Shown here: in pieces, positions 35,295-45,820 of the stretch
How positions within the stretch are numbered: the first letter of the stretch is position 1
Layout: each line of letters opens with the position of its first letter
Source of the DNA: Bacteroidota bacterium
GTDB lineage: Bacteria; Bacteroidota; Bacteroidia; Cytophagales; Spirosomataceae
NCBI GenBank assembly: GCA_020161355.1
Contig: JAIUOF010000003.1
Location: 434,001 to 498,000, forward strand
Length of the DNA stretch: 64,000 nt
Direction of reading: 5' to 3'
Notes under the pieces: model-generated
Told to the model about the DNA's origin: nothing
Database searches by the model: none
The model's input: the letters and a program-made list of their open reading frames with translations, nothing else
Program-made: the position numbers and the translations under genes

Positions 35295-37748
35295 TTATTC
35301 TGTTTTCAAGCTTTTCACAGGATTCATCAAAGCGGCTTGAATACTTCTATAGCTTATGGTTAGAAATGCAATAATAATAGTTGTAAATCCTGCCAATATG
35401 AATATCCACCAGCTGATTTCTGTCCTGTATTCAAAATCTTGCAACCAATTGTTCATAATGTAATATCCTAATGGAAAAGCAATTAAAAAAGAAATAACTA
35501 TTAGTTTTAAGAAATCTTTTGAGAGTAAACCTACAATTTGAGGCACTGAAGAGCCCAGCACTTTTCTGATTCCAATTTCTTTGAATCTTTGCTCTGTGGT
35601 AAATGTAACCAGCCCGAATAACCCAAGGCATGCAACAAAAATGGTCAGCATTGCAAAAATCCTTAAAACTGAGTTCATATTGGCTTCCTTTTGATATGTT
35701 TCATTGTATAGATTATCCAAATATGCATAGTTGAATGGCTCCCCTTTACCATAGGAAGTCCATTTAGTTTTCATATCATTTATTAAATCTGGCGAATTTT
35801 CTGCATTTACTTTTATTATTAGGCCATAATAAGGGTTGTATTTCATTATTAGCGGATCAATTTTTTCGTGTAAAGATCTCGCATGAAAGTCTTTTACTAG
35901 ACCAATCACAGTTAATTTTTCTTTAGATTTATCCATCCCAACAGATTCAAATATTGTTTGACCAACAGGATTTGACCTTAAGCCAAAGGCTTTAATTGCT
36001 GATTCATTGATTATTATGTTGTTTTTCTCAGATCCATTTTGTTTAGAAAAATTTCTACCTGACAATATTTTCATACTTAAAGTTGGAATGTATTCCTCGT
36101 CGATATTGAAATTTTGTGCACGAATCCTCTGAATTGGATCATTTAAAGGCGAAACTATTGTTGTATTATTGTCAGAAGGGCCAGCTGGTACAAAAGCGGA
36201 TGTAGAAATATTAGAAACTCTGCTATCCTTCTTTAATTCATCTTTAAATGCTTGAAAATTATTACCTAATACTCCAGCCTCTCTTATCACTATCAATTGT
36301 TTCCTGTCATAACCGATGTCTTTATTATGAATGTATTGCATTTGTTTACCCACTACCAATGTGCCTATTATTAGTGTAGCAGAAATCGCAAATTGAAAAA
36401 CAACGAGTCCGCTTCGAATACCTTTTGAGCTTCCGGTTGAAAATTTATTTTTCAAGGCATGGAGAGGCTTAAATCCTGACATAAAAAATGCGGGATAAGC
36501 ACCTGCTAAGAGACTAATAATGAAAGTGAGCAACATCATCGTTCCAATTATCTTTGGAGTTAGCAAATCCTGAAAAGTGTAAGATTTATCCGATATTTGA
36601 TTGAAATAAGGAACGGCAAAGAAGAAAATCAATGCTGCTAAAACCATTGCCGCCAAAGTCGAAATAAATGCTTCGGTTAAGAACTGAAAAACTAGTTGAC
36701 TTTTTTCTGAGCCCAAAACTTTTCTCATTCCTATTTCTTTCACTCTTTTTGAGGCACTTGCGGTTGACAAATTCATGAAATTGATGCATGCAATGAATAG
36801 CATAAAAACAGCAATGGCAGAAAAAATATATACAGTTTTTATATCTCCAGGCTGTTCAAGTTCAAACTTATAATTTGAATAAAGATGAATATCAGTTAAA
36901 GGCAAAAGTTTGAATCCTACTTTATTGCCTTTTTTTAGAAATTCTTTGATGGTCATTCCTGTTCCAGATTTTAACTGCGAACTCATGTATTTTTCAGGAA
37001 TAGCCTTCAATTTTGTTTCTAATTGAACTAAATCGGCATTTTCAGAAAGTAAAAGATAGGTATGGTAATTGCCGTTTAACCAATTATTGCTGAGGCCATC
37101 TGGATTGCCTGCCATCGAAGTCAAAACATCAAAATGAAAATGTGCATTGGATGGCATCTCTTCAATGATTCCAGTAACAGTGTACAATCCGCTCAAGTCA
37201 GTGTAACCAATTTGAGAATAAACTCCTTGATCTTTAATCTCGATGGATTTATTGATTGGGTCTTCCTTTCCAAAATACGTTTCAGCTTGTTTTTGGGTTA
37301 AAACCACAGTATTTGGCTTATTTAAAGCATTTTTAGCATTTCCTTTTATAAATTTTACCGAGAAAACCTCGAAAAAGGTGGAATCTACCATGGCAGATTT
37401 TCCATTTCTGAAAGACTTATTAGCATAAATTACCCTGGCAGTTTCGGCAGTTTTAAGCAAACGAGTTGCACCTAAAACTTCCGGAAATTCATTTTTAAAG
37501 GTCTGAGCCACAGGGGCCATCACACTTGACTCCTCTATGAGCTCGTCACCCATTTTGGCACTTAGGTTAACCCTGACTATTTGGCTGGCTTTGTCATTGA
37601 ATTTATCATAGGATATCTCGTCAATCACAAAAAGTGAAATCGTAAGACATGTGGCAATTCCCAATGCCAGGCCAATGACATTTATTGAAAACATTGCCTT
37701 ATTTTTCAGGAGATTCCTCCATGCGATTTTGAAATAGTTTTTAAGCAT
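35295..37748 (-). CDS. FtsX/MacB-type ABC transporter permease 3
   Basis: An 817-residue paralogue with start MLKNYFKIAWRNLLKNKAMF. The first helix is at about 19-42, with two MacB-type periplasmic regions and two FtsX blocks (RVKEIGMRKVLGS near 335 and RFKEIGIRKVLGS near 725). It ends in LMNPVKSLKTE. It lies 23 bases after permease 4 and 23 before permease 2, so these three are cotranscribed. Compared with MacB of proteobacteria it has no fused ATPase domain and has duplicated permease halves. Its periplasmic sequences differ much from those of its neighbours. Confidence 0.88.
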   Translation of the reverse strand: MLKNYFKIAWRNLLKNKAMFSINVIGLALGIATCLTISLFVIDEISYDKFNDKASQIVRVNLSAKMGDELIEESSVMAPVAQTFKNEFPEVLGATRLLKTAETARVIYANKSFRNGKSAMVDSTFFEVFSVKFIKGNAKNALNKPNTVVLTQKQAETYFGKEDPINKSIEIKDQGVYSQIGYTDLSGLYTVTGIIEEMPSNAHFHFDVLTSMAGNPDGLSNNWLNGNYHTYLLLSENADLVQLETKLKAIPEKYMSSQLKSGTGMTIKEFLKKGNKVGFKLLPLTDIHLYSNYKFELEQPGDIKTVYIFSAIAVFMLFIACINFMNLSTASASKRVKEIGMRKVLGSEKSQLVFQFLTEAFISTLAAMVLAALIFFFAVPYFNQISDKSYTFQDLLTPKIIGTMMLLTFIISLLAGAYPAFFMSGFKPLHALKNKFSTGSSKGIRSGLVVFQFAISATLIIGTLVVGKQMQYIHNKDIGYDRKQLIVIREAGVLGNNFQAFKDELKKDSRVSNISTSAFVPAGPSDNNTTIVSPLNDPIQRIRAQNFNIDEEYIPTLSMKILSGRNFSKQNGSEKNNIIINESAIKAFGLRSNPVGQTIFESVGMDKSKEKLTVIGLVKDFHARSLHEKIDPLIMKYNPYYGLIIKVNAENSPDLINDMKTKWTSYGKGEPFNYAYLDNLYNETYQKEANMNSVLRIFAMLTIFVACLGLFGLVTFTTEQRFKEIGIRKVLGSSVPQIVGLLSKDFLKLIVISFLIAFPLGYYIMNNWLQDFEYRTEISWWIFILAGFTTIIIAFLTISYRSIQAALMNPVKSLKTE

Positions 37749-37771
37749 AGTTTTAGGATTTTCAGGATGGG

Positions 37772-40213
37772 TTATTCGGTTTTCAAAGATTCTACCGGAT
37801 TGACTCTTGCGGCACTCCAGGATTGTGAAAACACTGTTAAAAAGCTTATTACAAACAAAATAAACACACTAAATATTAAAACCGCCGGACTGATTGAAAC
37901 CCTTGAAACAAAAAATTGAAGCCAGAAATTATTAAGAAAATAAGCCAAAGGAGTTGCGATAATAACAGCAACCCCAATCATATATACATAGCTTTTGGAT
38001 ATTAAAACGATAATTTCGATCATTCCTGAACCCAGTACTTTTCTTATCCCTATTTCTTTTCGGCGTGTTTCGGCTGTGTAGGTAGCCATGCCCAGCAATC
38101 CCAAACAAGAAATAAATACAGCTAAAAAAGCTATAAAACCTAAAACGTTGGCAATGTTGCTGAACATCGTGTGTACTAAAAGCAATTCCTGGTCAAGATA
38201 TGTATATTCAAATTTTGTGGTAGGGTTAACTTTTTTCCAGGCTTTTTCGAGATCTTTAACGGTTTCCTGCTGATTGGTGCCATTAATTCTGATAGTGGCA
38301 AAATTAAATTCTGATTGACGGTTGCGAAACATCAGAGGCTCTATGTCTTTCATAACATTGAGAAACTGAAAATCTTTCACAACTCCCACAATCTCAACAT
38401 TGCTTCCATCCAATAATATTTTTTGACCTACCGCTTGAATTGGTGAACCAAAATTAAACTTCTCTACCATCTTCTCATTGATCAGAATACGGCTCTCCCC
38501 TTTTTGACTCGGAATTTCAGGTAAATTTTTCCCAGCCACCAGCTTAATATCCCAAACATCCAATGAGGCTGCATCTATGTCAATAAAATTGGCCTGGAGG
38601 CTGTCATTTAAATTTTCTGTTTTTTTAACAAGTGTGCTATTCTGTGTCCCTGTGGCCGGAGAAAAAGCACAGGCCGATACCGCAACAATATTTTTATTAT
38701 TTGAAATCTCCTGAAAAAACCTATTATAATTCTCTTGCTTATATAGAGTTACATCGACTACATTATTTTTATTAAAGCCATATTTGAAATTAAAAATGTG
38801 ATCGGTTTGAAGGTAAATAAGGGTGGTAGAAATGATAAAAATCAAAGAGACGGAAAACTGCAACACCAAAAGCGATTTACGAAGTGTGATACGTTTGAAA
38901 ACCTTTATACCACCAAAGTTTTTTAGTATCTGGATTGGATTAAAAGCCGAAATATAAATTGCAGGTAAAAGTCCGGCTATAATACCCACTGACAAACTAA
39001 AAACAAAAAAAGTGAAGTAAAGTGAAATCGTATGGTTAAAACTGACATTCAGGTATTTGTTCACCACCAAACCAGTAAATACTGATTGTAACAAGAACAG
39101 AATAATGATGGAAAAACCCAAAGAAACCATCGAAATAAGTACAGATTCGGCAATAAACTGAGCAAAAATTTGACGGCGTGTTGCTCCTGATACTTTTCTG
39201 ATTCCTACTTCTTTCGCACGTGTCAACGATCTGGCAACCGAAAGATTGGTATAGTTTAAACAGGCCGATAACATAACAATCAAACAAAGAATACCTAAAA
39301 CCAGTAAAACAATTGCCGGGATAGCAATATGGGTTTCATTGCCGACCGATTCACCAGGGGTGATGTCAGAAATAGACTGAGCCTTTAGCCCATATTGGTT
39401 AATATCGCCAGTGGGATAATATTTTTCTGAAACTTTATCGAGCATTTGTTGTAATTCTGACTCGGTTTTTCCCTTTTGTAGTAAAACATAAGTATAATTG
39501 GCCCAAATGGAATTCCAGTCGTTTACAGGATAACTCACCACTGAATCCCTGGCGAGTATGTTTAGTGAACTCATGGATGCCAAAATCTTAAAAGGAAGGT
39601 GGGTTTTACCTTCGGTGGGTTTTAAAACACCGGTAATGGTAAAAAGTCCATAGTCGGTTTCACGGTTACCATTATCAACACCGGTGGGACTGAGATCAGT
39701 GTCTTTAAAAGTTACTGTCTTCCCTAACGGATTTTCATTATAAAAAAGCTGAGTTGCCAATTCGTGGCTAATAACGAGGGACTTGGGGTTGGATAGAGCA
39801 GTATTGGGGTCTCCTTCCAATAATTTAAAATCCAGAACTTTAAACAAATTTTCATCAGCAAAATATCCCCCGCCTGAAGCATTTTTTTCTTTATAAAAAA
39901 TATCACCACCAATATTCCTCACCAAAGTAGCGGAGGACTCAATACCAGTGAAATTTTTTCTTAACTCCTCAGCTAATGGTATGGCTGTCGATGCCATATC
40001 ACGCATATGATTGTTGTTTTTCCCCGTACATAATATGCGGTAAATCCTGTCTTTCTGAGAATGAAACTGATCATAGCTTTTTTGGTCGGCAATAATTGCT
40101 AATATCAACAAACAAACTGACATACTTATTGCCAATCCTATAACATTAATCAGGCTGAAAACCCGGTTTTTGAGGAGATTTCTCCAGGCGATTTTAAAAT
40201 AGTTCTTTATCAT
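37772..40213 (-). CDS. FtsX/MacB-type ABC transporter permease 4
   Basis: About 813 residues from the ATG at 40213 (an earlier TTG at 40225 is unlikely). It starts MIKNYFKIAWRNLLKNRVFS. FtsX blocks carry RAKEVGIRKVSGA near 330 and RRKEIGIRKVLGS near 720. Its C-terminus is ARVNPVESLKTE instead of LMNPVKSLK, the most divergent end of the set. It starts 12 bases after the methyltransferase gene. It is an inner-membrane permease with large periplasmic domains; cargo unknown. Confidence 0.88.
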   Translation of the reverse strand: MIKNYFKIAWRNLLKNRVFSLINVIGLAISMSVCLLILAIIADQKSYDQFHSQKDRIYRILCTGKNNNHMRDMASTAIPLAEELRKNFTGIESSATLVRNIGGDIFYKEKNASGGGYFADENLFKVLDFKLLEGDPNTALSNPKSLVISHELATQLFYNENPLGKTVTFKDTDLSPTGVDNGNRETDYGLFTITGVLKPTEGKTHLPFKILASMSSLNILARDSVVSYPVNDWNSIWANYTYVLLQKGKTESELQQMLDKVSEKYYPTGDINQYGLKAQSISDITPGESVGNETHIAIPAIVLLVLGILCLIVMLSACLNYTNLSVARSLTRAKEVGIRKVSGATRRQIFAQFIAESVLISMVSLGFSIIILFLLQSVFTGLVVNKYLNVSFNHTISLYFTFFVFSLSVGIIAGLLPAIYISAFNPIQILKNFGGIKVFKRITLRKSLLVLQFSVSLIFIISTTLIYLQTDHIFNFKYGFNKNNVVDVTLYKQENYNRFFQEISNNKNIVAVSACAFSPATGTQNSTLVKKTENLNDSLQANFIDIDAASLDVWDIKLVAGKNLPEIPSQKGESRILINEKMVEKFNFGSPIQAVGQKILLDGSNVEIVGVVKDFQFLNVMKDIEPLMFRNRQSEFNFATIRINGTNQQETVKDLEKAWKKVNPTTKFEYTYLDQELLLVHTMFSNIANVLGFIAFLAVFISCLGLLGMATYTAETRRKEIGIRKVLGSGMIEIIVLISKSYVYMIGVAVIIATPLAYFLNNFWLQFFVSRVSISPAVLIFSVFILFVISFLTVFSQSWSAARVNPVESLKTE

Positions 40214-40225
40214 AATTTCAGTCAA

Positions 40226-40816
40226 TTATCTTTTCTTTGCTAATACGACAAGGCCTCTGTCTGTATCTTTCTCAATATAATCTTTAAGCATGTACTCCAC
40301 TTCCAGGTGGTTTTCTGATAATAATTCAGTGATTTTTTCCTTTGGAATAGCACTGTAATAAAACTCCTCTCCCATCATCGGGCTGTTGTGCTCGTCGTCA
40401 ATATCGCCATGGGTAAACAGTAAATAACCTCCCGGATTGAGCATTTTGGCAACTTTGGGATAAATCATTTCCTGTTTGTTTTTCGGAAAATGAAAAAAAG
40501 AATCCCAGGCCAGTATGCCATCGAAAGTTTCGGAAGTTTCGAACTCAAAAAAGTCGGTACATTGAAAATTAGCATTTCGAATCTTGTTTTTATTAGCTAT
40601 TTCAATCATTTTTTCAGAAATATCAATTCCGGTTACAAAATGACCTTTTTCTGCCAGAAATTCTGCCACAGGTTTTCCTGTTCCACATCCAATATCCAGA
40701 ACTTTGGCACCGGGTTTTAGTTTTTCAGAAAAATCAATAATAAGCTGGCTTACAAAAGATTTATCTCTGAACTCCGCCCATTGGCCAGCAATATTATTAT
40801 ACGATTCCTTATTCAC
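40226..40816 (-). CDS. Class I SAM-dependent methyltransferase
   Basis: A 196-residue soluble methyltransferase. Motif I is VLDIGCGTGKPVAEF (about 40-54), followed by VTGIDISEKMIEIA (motif post-I) and FDGILAWDSFFHF (motif II). A later LNPGGYLLFTHGD corresponds to motif III. Its start overlaps the end of permease 5 by eight bases and permease 4 begins 12 bases after its stop, so it belongs to the operon. The substrate is unknown. It could modify the exported compound or be a passenger gene. Confidence 0.85.
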   Translation of the reverse strand: MNKESYNNIAGQWAEFRDKSFVSQLIIDFSEKLKPGAKVLDIGCGTGKPVAEFLAEKGHFVTGIDISEKMIEIANKNKIRNANFQCTDFFEFETSETFDGILAWDSFFHFPKNKQEMIYPKVAKMLNPGGYLLFTHGDIDDEHNSPMMGEEFYYSAIPKEKITELLSENHLEVEYMLKDYIEKDTDRGLVVLAKKR

Positions 40817-43241
40817 TTCTTAAACTCTTTACAGGATTCATTAATGCGGCTTTTGTCGATTGATAACTTACCGAAATGAGCGTAATGACTAAAGCCAAAA
40901 TGCCTACCACCACAAAATACCACCACTGAATTCCACTTCTGAATTTAAAATCCTGAAGCCATTGGTTCATAATATAATAGGCTAAAGGGAAGGAAATAAG
41001 CATTGATATTACTACAAGCTTCAGAAAGTCCCGGGAAAGTAAACCTGTTATATTGAGCATGGTAGCTCCCAATACTTTGCGGATACCTATCTCTTTGATA
41101 CGTTGCTCAGCTACAAATGTGGCCAAACCGAAAATGCCCAAACACGAAATAAAGATGGCTAAAATGGATGCTATTCTATACAAAAGTCCCAGTTGCTGCT
41201 CTTCTTTATAGTAATTCCTTAGCGTTTCTTCATAAAAACTTCCGGTAAAGACCACTTCCGGAAACACCTCATTATAAGCCTTTTCTATCTTTTTAACCGT
41301 AGCCGAAATATTCCCTGAAGAAAGTTTCACCCCACCTTTCCAATAAAATTTAGGGGCAATGGCAGTCAGAACCGGTGCAATTTCATCTTTTGCCGATCCC
41401 ACCTGATAGTCTTTCACTACCGCGACAATGGGAAGTGGATCCCAGCCCCCAACACGTATATTCTTACCAATAGCGGTCTCAGGATTTTTCACCCCAAGTT
41501 TTCTCAAAAGCGTCTCATTTACAACAAACTTTCTTAATGTATCAGTGCTGCTATAAGGCTTTCCAGCCACTATTTTCAGACCATAAGTTTCAAAAAAATC
41601 ATTATCAGCAAATTTCATATTTACATTGAAATCAGCGTCTTTTGCAGCATTATCATAGGCAAAATTGGATTGCCAGTTATTTTGCGAAGAGGGTTCATCA
41701 TTAGAAAAACTCACGGACTGAACCTCCGGAATCTCTTTTAGCTTATTTTTCAATGTCTCATATCGATTCTTATATTCGGTATCCATCGCAAACGTAAAGA
41801 CTCCCTCTTTTTTAAAGCCCGTTTCCATGTTTTCGATAAATCTCATTTGCTCAAAGTTTACCAAAGTCCCAAACATCATCACAAGTGCGATTGAAAATTG
41901 AAAAACTATGAGTCCCTGACGTAGTGAAAGCCCTTTGGTAAAACCAACCTTTACTTTCTGCCTAAATGCATCCAAAGGTGTAAAAGATGAAAGTACCAGT
42001 GAAGGATAAATGCCTGACAATATATTGATAGCCATGAAAATAACTAGCACAAATATCCAAAGTAAAGGCTCAGAAAATGGATTAGCCTCGGCCGGATAAT
42101 CAAACAAACTGGTAAGTAGCGGCAAACAAAGCCGGGCTATCAGCAAGCCAATACCCATCGAAAACCCGACAAGCACCATGGTTTCGGTCATAAATTGTTT
42201 GATGAGCTGAGCGTTTTGTGAACCCATGGTTTTTCTTACGCCCACTTCTTTGGCTCTTTTGGTGGCAATGGCTGTACTGATGTTGATGAAGTTGATACAA
42301 GCCATAAAAATTACCAGAAGCCCTACCAGACCAATACCCGCTATTTTTTTCTTGGAAATGGTGCGGTCGTTGTAGTTGCTGTATCGCTCGTCAAAATGCA
42401 TATTGGCAATCGAACTGAGCGTATGTTTTTTGGTGTCGTTTTCTCTTTTGGGATCCCAATGTTTTTTTGTGAAAATATCCAGTCGGGCATTGGCTTGTTG
42501 CTCGCTAAAGTTTTCAGGCAAAAGCACGAAAATATTATCCATGCTGCTTGTACTGCCCCAATCGTCATATTTTCCAAAACCAAAGTTTGAAGAATTTTTA
42601 CGTTTTGATTCATAGGAAAAAACTATTTCCGTCGGAAGGTCGGTATTTAGAGGTACTTCGTCCAAAATACCTACTACCTTCATCACGGTATTGTTGTTAT
42701 ATTTCAAATACTGGCCAACGGCTTCTTCATATTTCCCAAAATATTTTTCGGCATATTTTTTAGATAATACTACCACATTGGGCTCTGATAACACCTTCGG
42801 CGTTCCGACCAGCCATTTGAAATCAAAAACATCAAAAAACTCCGGCCCGGCACATATTCCCTGATTTTCTTCGGTATATTTTGTGGCATATGAATTGCTG
42901 TTGGGGTCTTTGCCCAAAACGGTGATTTGAGGCTCAAGTGTACCGCAAACAGGTACCACTTTTTCAAATTGGGGTATTTCTTGCCTGAGAGCATCAATCA
43001 TGGCCAGCGAGGTACCTGATGTATATTCCACATTTCCATCATTGGTTTTTACTTCTCTTACTATTCGGAAAGTCCTGTCTGATTTTTCATGAAAATTGTC
43101 AAAACTAAGCTCATAATAAATCACAGCAAATAGCAGGACCACTGCTGCCACTCCTATGGCCAGGCCTACGATATTGATAAATGAGTAAATCTTGTTTTTA
43201 AGAAGATTCCTCCAGGCGATTTTGAAATAGTTTTTGATCAT
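40809..43241 (-). CDS. FtsX/MacB-type ABC transporter permease 5
   Basis: An 810-residue paralogue with start MIKNYFKIAWRNLLKNKIYS and a first helix at about 20-43. FtsX blocks carry RAKEVGVRKTMGS near 330 and RIKEIGIRKVLGA near 715. It ends in LMNPVKSLRSE. The gene's last eight bases overlap the methyltransferase gene. It lies 86 bases after permease 6, and no promoter motif or terminator is evident in that gap. It should act as an inner-membrane permease subunit needing a separate ATPase. Confidence 0.88.
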   Translation of the reverse strand: MIKNYFKIAWRNLLKNKIYSFINIVGLAIGVAAVVLLFAVIYYELSFDNFHEKSDRTFRIVREVKTNDGNVEYTSGTSLAMIDALRQEIPQFEKVVPVCGTLEPQITVLGKDPNSNSYATKYTEENQGICAGPEFFDVFDFKWLVGTPKVLSEPNVVVLSKKYAEKYFGKYEEAVGQYLKYNNNTVMKVVGILDEVPLNTDLPTEIVFSYESKRKNSSNFGFGKYDDWGSTSSMDNIFVLLPENFSEQQANARLDIFTKKHWDPKRENDTKKHTLSSIANMHFDERYSNYNDRTISKKKIAGIGLVGLLVIFMACINFINISTAIATKRAKEVGVRKTMGSQNAQLIKQFMTETMVLVGFSMGIGLLIARLCLPLLTSLFDYPAEANPFSEPLLWIFVLVIFMAINILSGIYPSLVLSSFTPLDAFRQKVKVGFTKGLSLRQGLIVFQFSIALVMMFGTLVNFEQMRFIENMETGFKKEGVFTFAMDTEYKNRYETLKNKLKEIPEVQSVSFSNDEPSSQNNWQSNFAYDNAAKDADFNVNMKFADNDFFETYGLKIVAGKPYSSTDTLRKFVVNETLLRKLGVKNPETAIGKNIRVGGWDPLPIVAVVKDYQVGSAKDEIAPVLTAIAPKFYWKGGVKLSSGNISATVKKIEKAYNEVFPEVVFTGSFYEETLRNYYKEEQQLGLLYRIASILAIFISCLGIFGLATFVAEQRIKEIGIRKVLGATMLNITGLLSRDFLKLVVISMLISFPLAYYIMNQWLQDFKFRSGIQWWYFVVVGILALVITLISVSYQSTKAALMNPVKSLRSE

Positions 43242-43327
43242 GTCTAATATGTTTATGGCTATCAGCTTTTTTCTAAAATATTAATTATTAATGCTTTATA
43301 TATTTCAAAGTATATATCATAAGACTT

Positions 43328-45721
43328 TTACTCCGTTTTTAAACTTTTGACAGGATCTAATAATGCTGCTTTGATGGCTTGGAAACTTACTGTCAATAGC
43401 GTGATTACAAGAGCTCCAATACCTGACGAAACAAAAACCCACCAGGACAATTCGGTACGATAAGTATATTTTTCTAGCCAGCTATTCATGAAATAATATG
43501 CTACCGGAGCTGAAAGCAGACAGGCAATAATTACCAAAAGCACAAAATCTTTGGAGAGCATGGCCCATAGGTTCGTCACCGTGGCTCCAAGCACTTTCCT
43601 GATTCCAATCTCCTTGGTACGTTGTTCCGCTACAAAACTGGCAAGTCCAAAAAGACCCAGACAGGAAATGAAAATTGCCAATACCGTGAAAATACCGGCG
43701 AGGTTTCCCAATTGCTCTTCATCTGCAAATTTGGCTTCGTATTCTTTGTCAATAAACTGATAGGAATATGGAATATCGGGAAAATGTTTCTTGAAAATAC
43801 TTTGAATAGTAGTTAAGCTTTCTGTAGCACTTTTTTCAGGATTCAATCTGATATTGTAATAACTGGCTGCACCTCTTCTATCAAAAGCATAAATCATCTG
43901 CTTCACTTTTGCGTAAGGGGACTGCATCACCATGTCCTGCACCACTCCCACAATTCTTAGTTTCTGATACATTCCTTCATCTTTTGTCAAAAACTTTCCG
44001 ATTGGATCTTTCAATCCCATGTATTTTACGGCACTTTGATTTAATAAAACAGCATCAGAATCTGTTTTCATCTCTCTGGAAAAATCACGACCTTGAACAA
44101 TTTTCAATTTAAGCGATTTGGCATATTCTGGTGAAACTTCAGTCCAGGCAAAATCTTCCTGAAAACCTTGAGGCTTACCTTCCCAGTCCCATCCAGAGCG
44201 ATTTGACCAAACATCGGTGGTAGGACTACTACTCGACGACATCTCAACTGCAGCACCAGAATTCAGAATCTGTGTACGCATGAAGTCATATTTACCGATA
44301 AAATCCATGTACATTACAGGAACTTGTATCAAACCATTGGTATCATAACCAATAGGACGGTTTTTGGTATGATTGATTTGTTTCATCACTATCAAAGTAC
44401 CAATTACCAAACCTACAGAAACAGCAAACTGCATCACAACCAGCACTTTTCTAGGAATAGCGGCCAATTTCCCTACCCTGAATGTGCCTTTAAGAACTTT
44501 TACGGGTTGAAAAGACGAAAGATATAAAGCCGGATAACTTCCTGATATTAAAGCAGTAAAAACCACTATTCCCAATCCTGTTGACCAAAAATACAGATTA
44601 GACCAGGGGAAACTTATTTCTTTATCAGTAAGGGAATTAAAGCCAGGAAGGGAGATATTGACCAATAATATTGCGAGCAAAAATGCTAAAATCACCACCA
44701 AAAAAGATTCGCTTAAAAACTGAAAAATGAGCTGATTTCTTTCAGAACCTATTGATTTCCTGATACCCACTTCTTTGGCTCTTTTTTCAGAACGGGCGGT
44801 ACTGAGATTCATAAAATTGATGCATGCTAGTATCAATACGAAAATTCCGATTATGCTAAAAAGCCAAACATTTTCGATAAGTCCGCCTGACTGAACCCCA
44901 TCCTTAAAATCAGACCGAAGATGCCAATCTTTCATAGGTAGAAGCATCATCGTGGAATTAAATTCTTTGGATTCAGGATCACCTATTTGTTTGACTTTTC
45001 CGATAATCTTTGAAACTTGACCAACTGATACATTATCAGCAACTTGAACATACATCTGAAAAGAATTATTTCCCCAGTCATCTACCGAATTCTTCACCCA
45101 TTCTTGAGAGGACACAAAATATTCCCAGGGCATTATGAAATTCAGATATCCAAATGAAGAGTTTTTGTTGATGTTTTCATAAACTGCCGTTACTTTCATA
45201 TTGTGCAGGTTATCAATTTTAACCACTTTTCCGATAGGGTCTGTATTCCCAAAAAGTGCCTTGGCAGTAGATTCAGAAAGCAATATTGTGTTCAATTCTC
45301 TTAACCCATCTTTGTCCCCTTTCAGGATTTTCAAATCAAGCATTTTAAGAATGCCTTTCTGAATAAAATTCCCTTCCTGGGTAATATTCTTTTCTTCAAA
45401 TTTGATATAACTACTCTGTGGCCAGGTAGCCATGGCTATTTCTTTAAAATAAGAACTGTAATTTTCCCGAAGCATTTTCTCCAAGGGTATTGGAATTGGT
45501 TGACCGGTACCTATTTTACCATTAAAAGTTTGATGCTGATATACCTGTGCAAGTTTTTCTGAATTTTTGAAATTTGAATCGTAACTCAATTCCTCAAAAA
45601 CCCACATACCGATAATAAGAGCTACAGCCATCCCCACTGCCAGACCAAATATATTTATGAAAGAATAAATCTTGTTTTTTTGGATGTTTCTCCAGGCGAT
45701 TTTGAAATAATTTTTGAGCAT
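43328..45721 (-). CDS. FtsX/MacB-type ABC transporter permease 6
   Basis: A 797-residue paralogue with start MLKNYFKIAWRNIQKNKIYS. FtsX blocks carry RAKEVGIRKSIGS near 315 and RTKEIGIRKVLGA near 700. It ends in LLDPVKSLKTE. It has the same eight-helix, two-periplasmic-domain plan as its neighbours. It lies 99 bases after permease 7; the gap contains only TAGCTGATAGC-like low-complexity sequence. Substrate unknown. Confidence 0.88.
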   Translation of the reverse strand: MLKNYFKIAWRNIQKNKIYSFINIFGLAVGMAVALIIGMWVFEELSYDSNFKNSEKLAQVYQHQTFNGKIGTGQPIPIPLEKMLRENYSSYFKEIAMATWPQSSYIKFEEKNITQEGNFIQKGILKMLDLKILKGDKDGLRELNTILLSESTAKALFGNTDPIGKVVKIDNLHNMKVTAVYENINKNSSFGYLNFIMPWEYFVSSQEWVKNSVDDWGNNSFQMYVQVADNVSVGQVSKIIGKVKQIGDPESKEFNSTMMLLPMKDWHLRSDFKDGVQSGGLIENVWLFSIIGIFVLILACINFMNLSTARSEKRAKEVGIRKSIGSERNQLIFQFLSESFLVVILAFLLAILLVNISLPGFNSLTDKEISFPWSNLYFWSTGLGIVVFTALISGSYPALYLSSFQPVKVLKGTFRVGKLAAIPRKVLVVMQFAVSVGLVIGTLIVMKQINHTKNRPIGYDTNGLIQVPVMYMDFIGKYDFMRTQILNSGAAVEMSSSSSPTTDVWSNRSGWDWEGKPQGFQEDFAWTEVSPEYAKSLKLKIVQGRDFSREMKTDSDAVLLNQSAVKYMGLKDPIGKFLTKDEGMYQKLRIVGVVQDMVMQSPYAKVKQMIYAFDRRGAASYYNIRLNPEKSATESLTTIQSIFKKHFPDIPYSYQFIDKEYEAKFADEEQLGNLAGIFTVLAIFISCLGLFGLASFVAEQRTKEIGIRKVLGATVTNLWAMLSKDFVLLVIIACLLSAPVAYYFMNSWLEKYTYRTELSWWVFVSSGIGALVITLLTVSFQAIKAALLDPVKSLKTE

Positions 45722-45820
45722 GATTTTTCTGGATTTTAGCTACAAGCAATTAGCTGATAGCTTTATTTTAATGTTTTACTTCTTTCTAAATTTATAATTT
45801 GCATTAATCATACGTGAGAA

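Noticed and set aside
45722..45820. Possible separate sigma-54 promoter before permease 6, and in other gaps between permeases
   Set aside because: I looked for TGGCA with correctly spaced GG and GC/GA in these gaps and found none. The permeases appear to depend on upstream transcription or unseen promoters.
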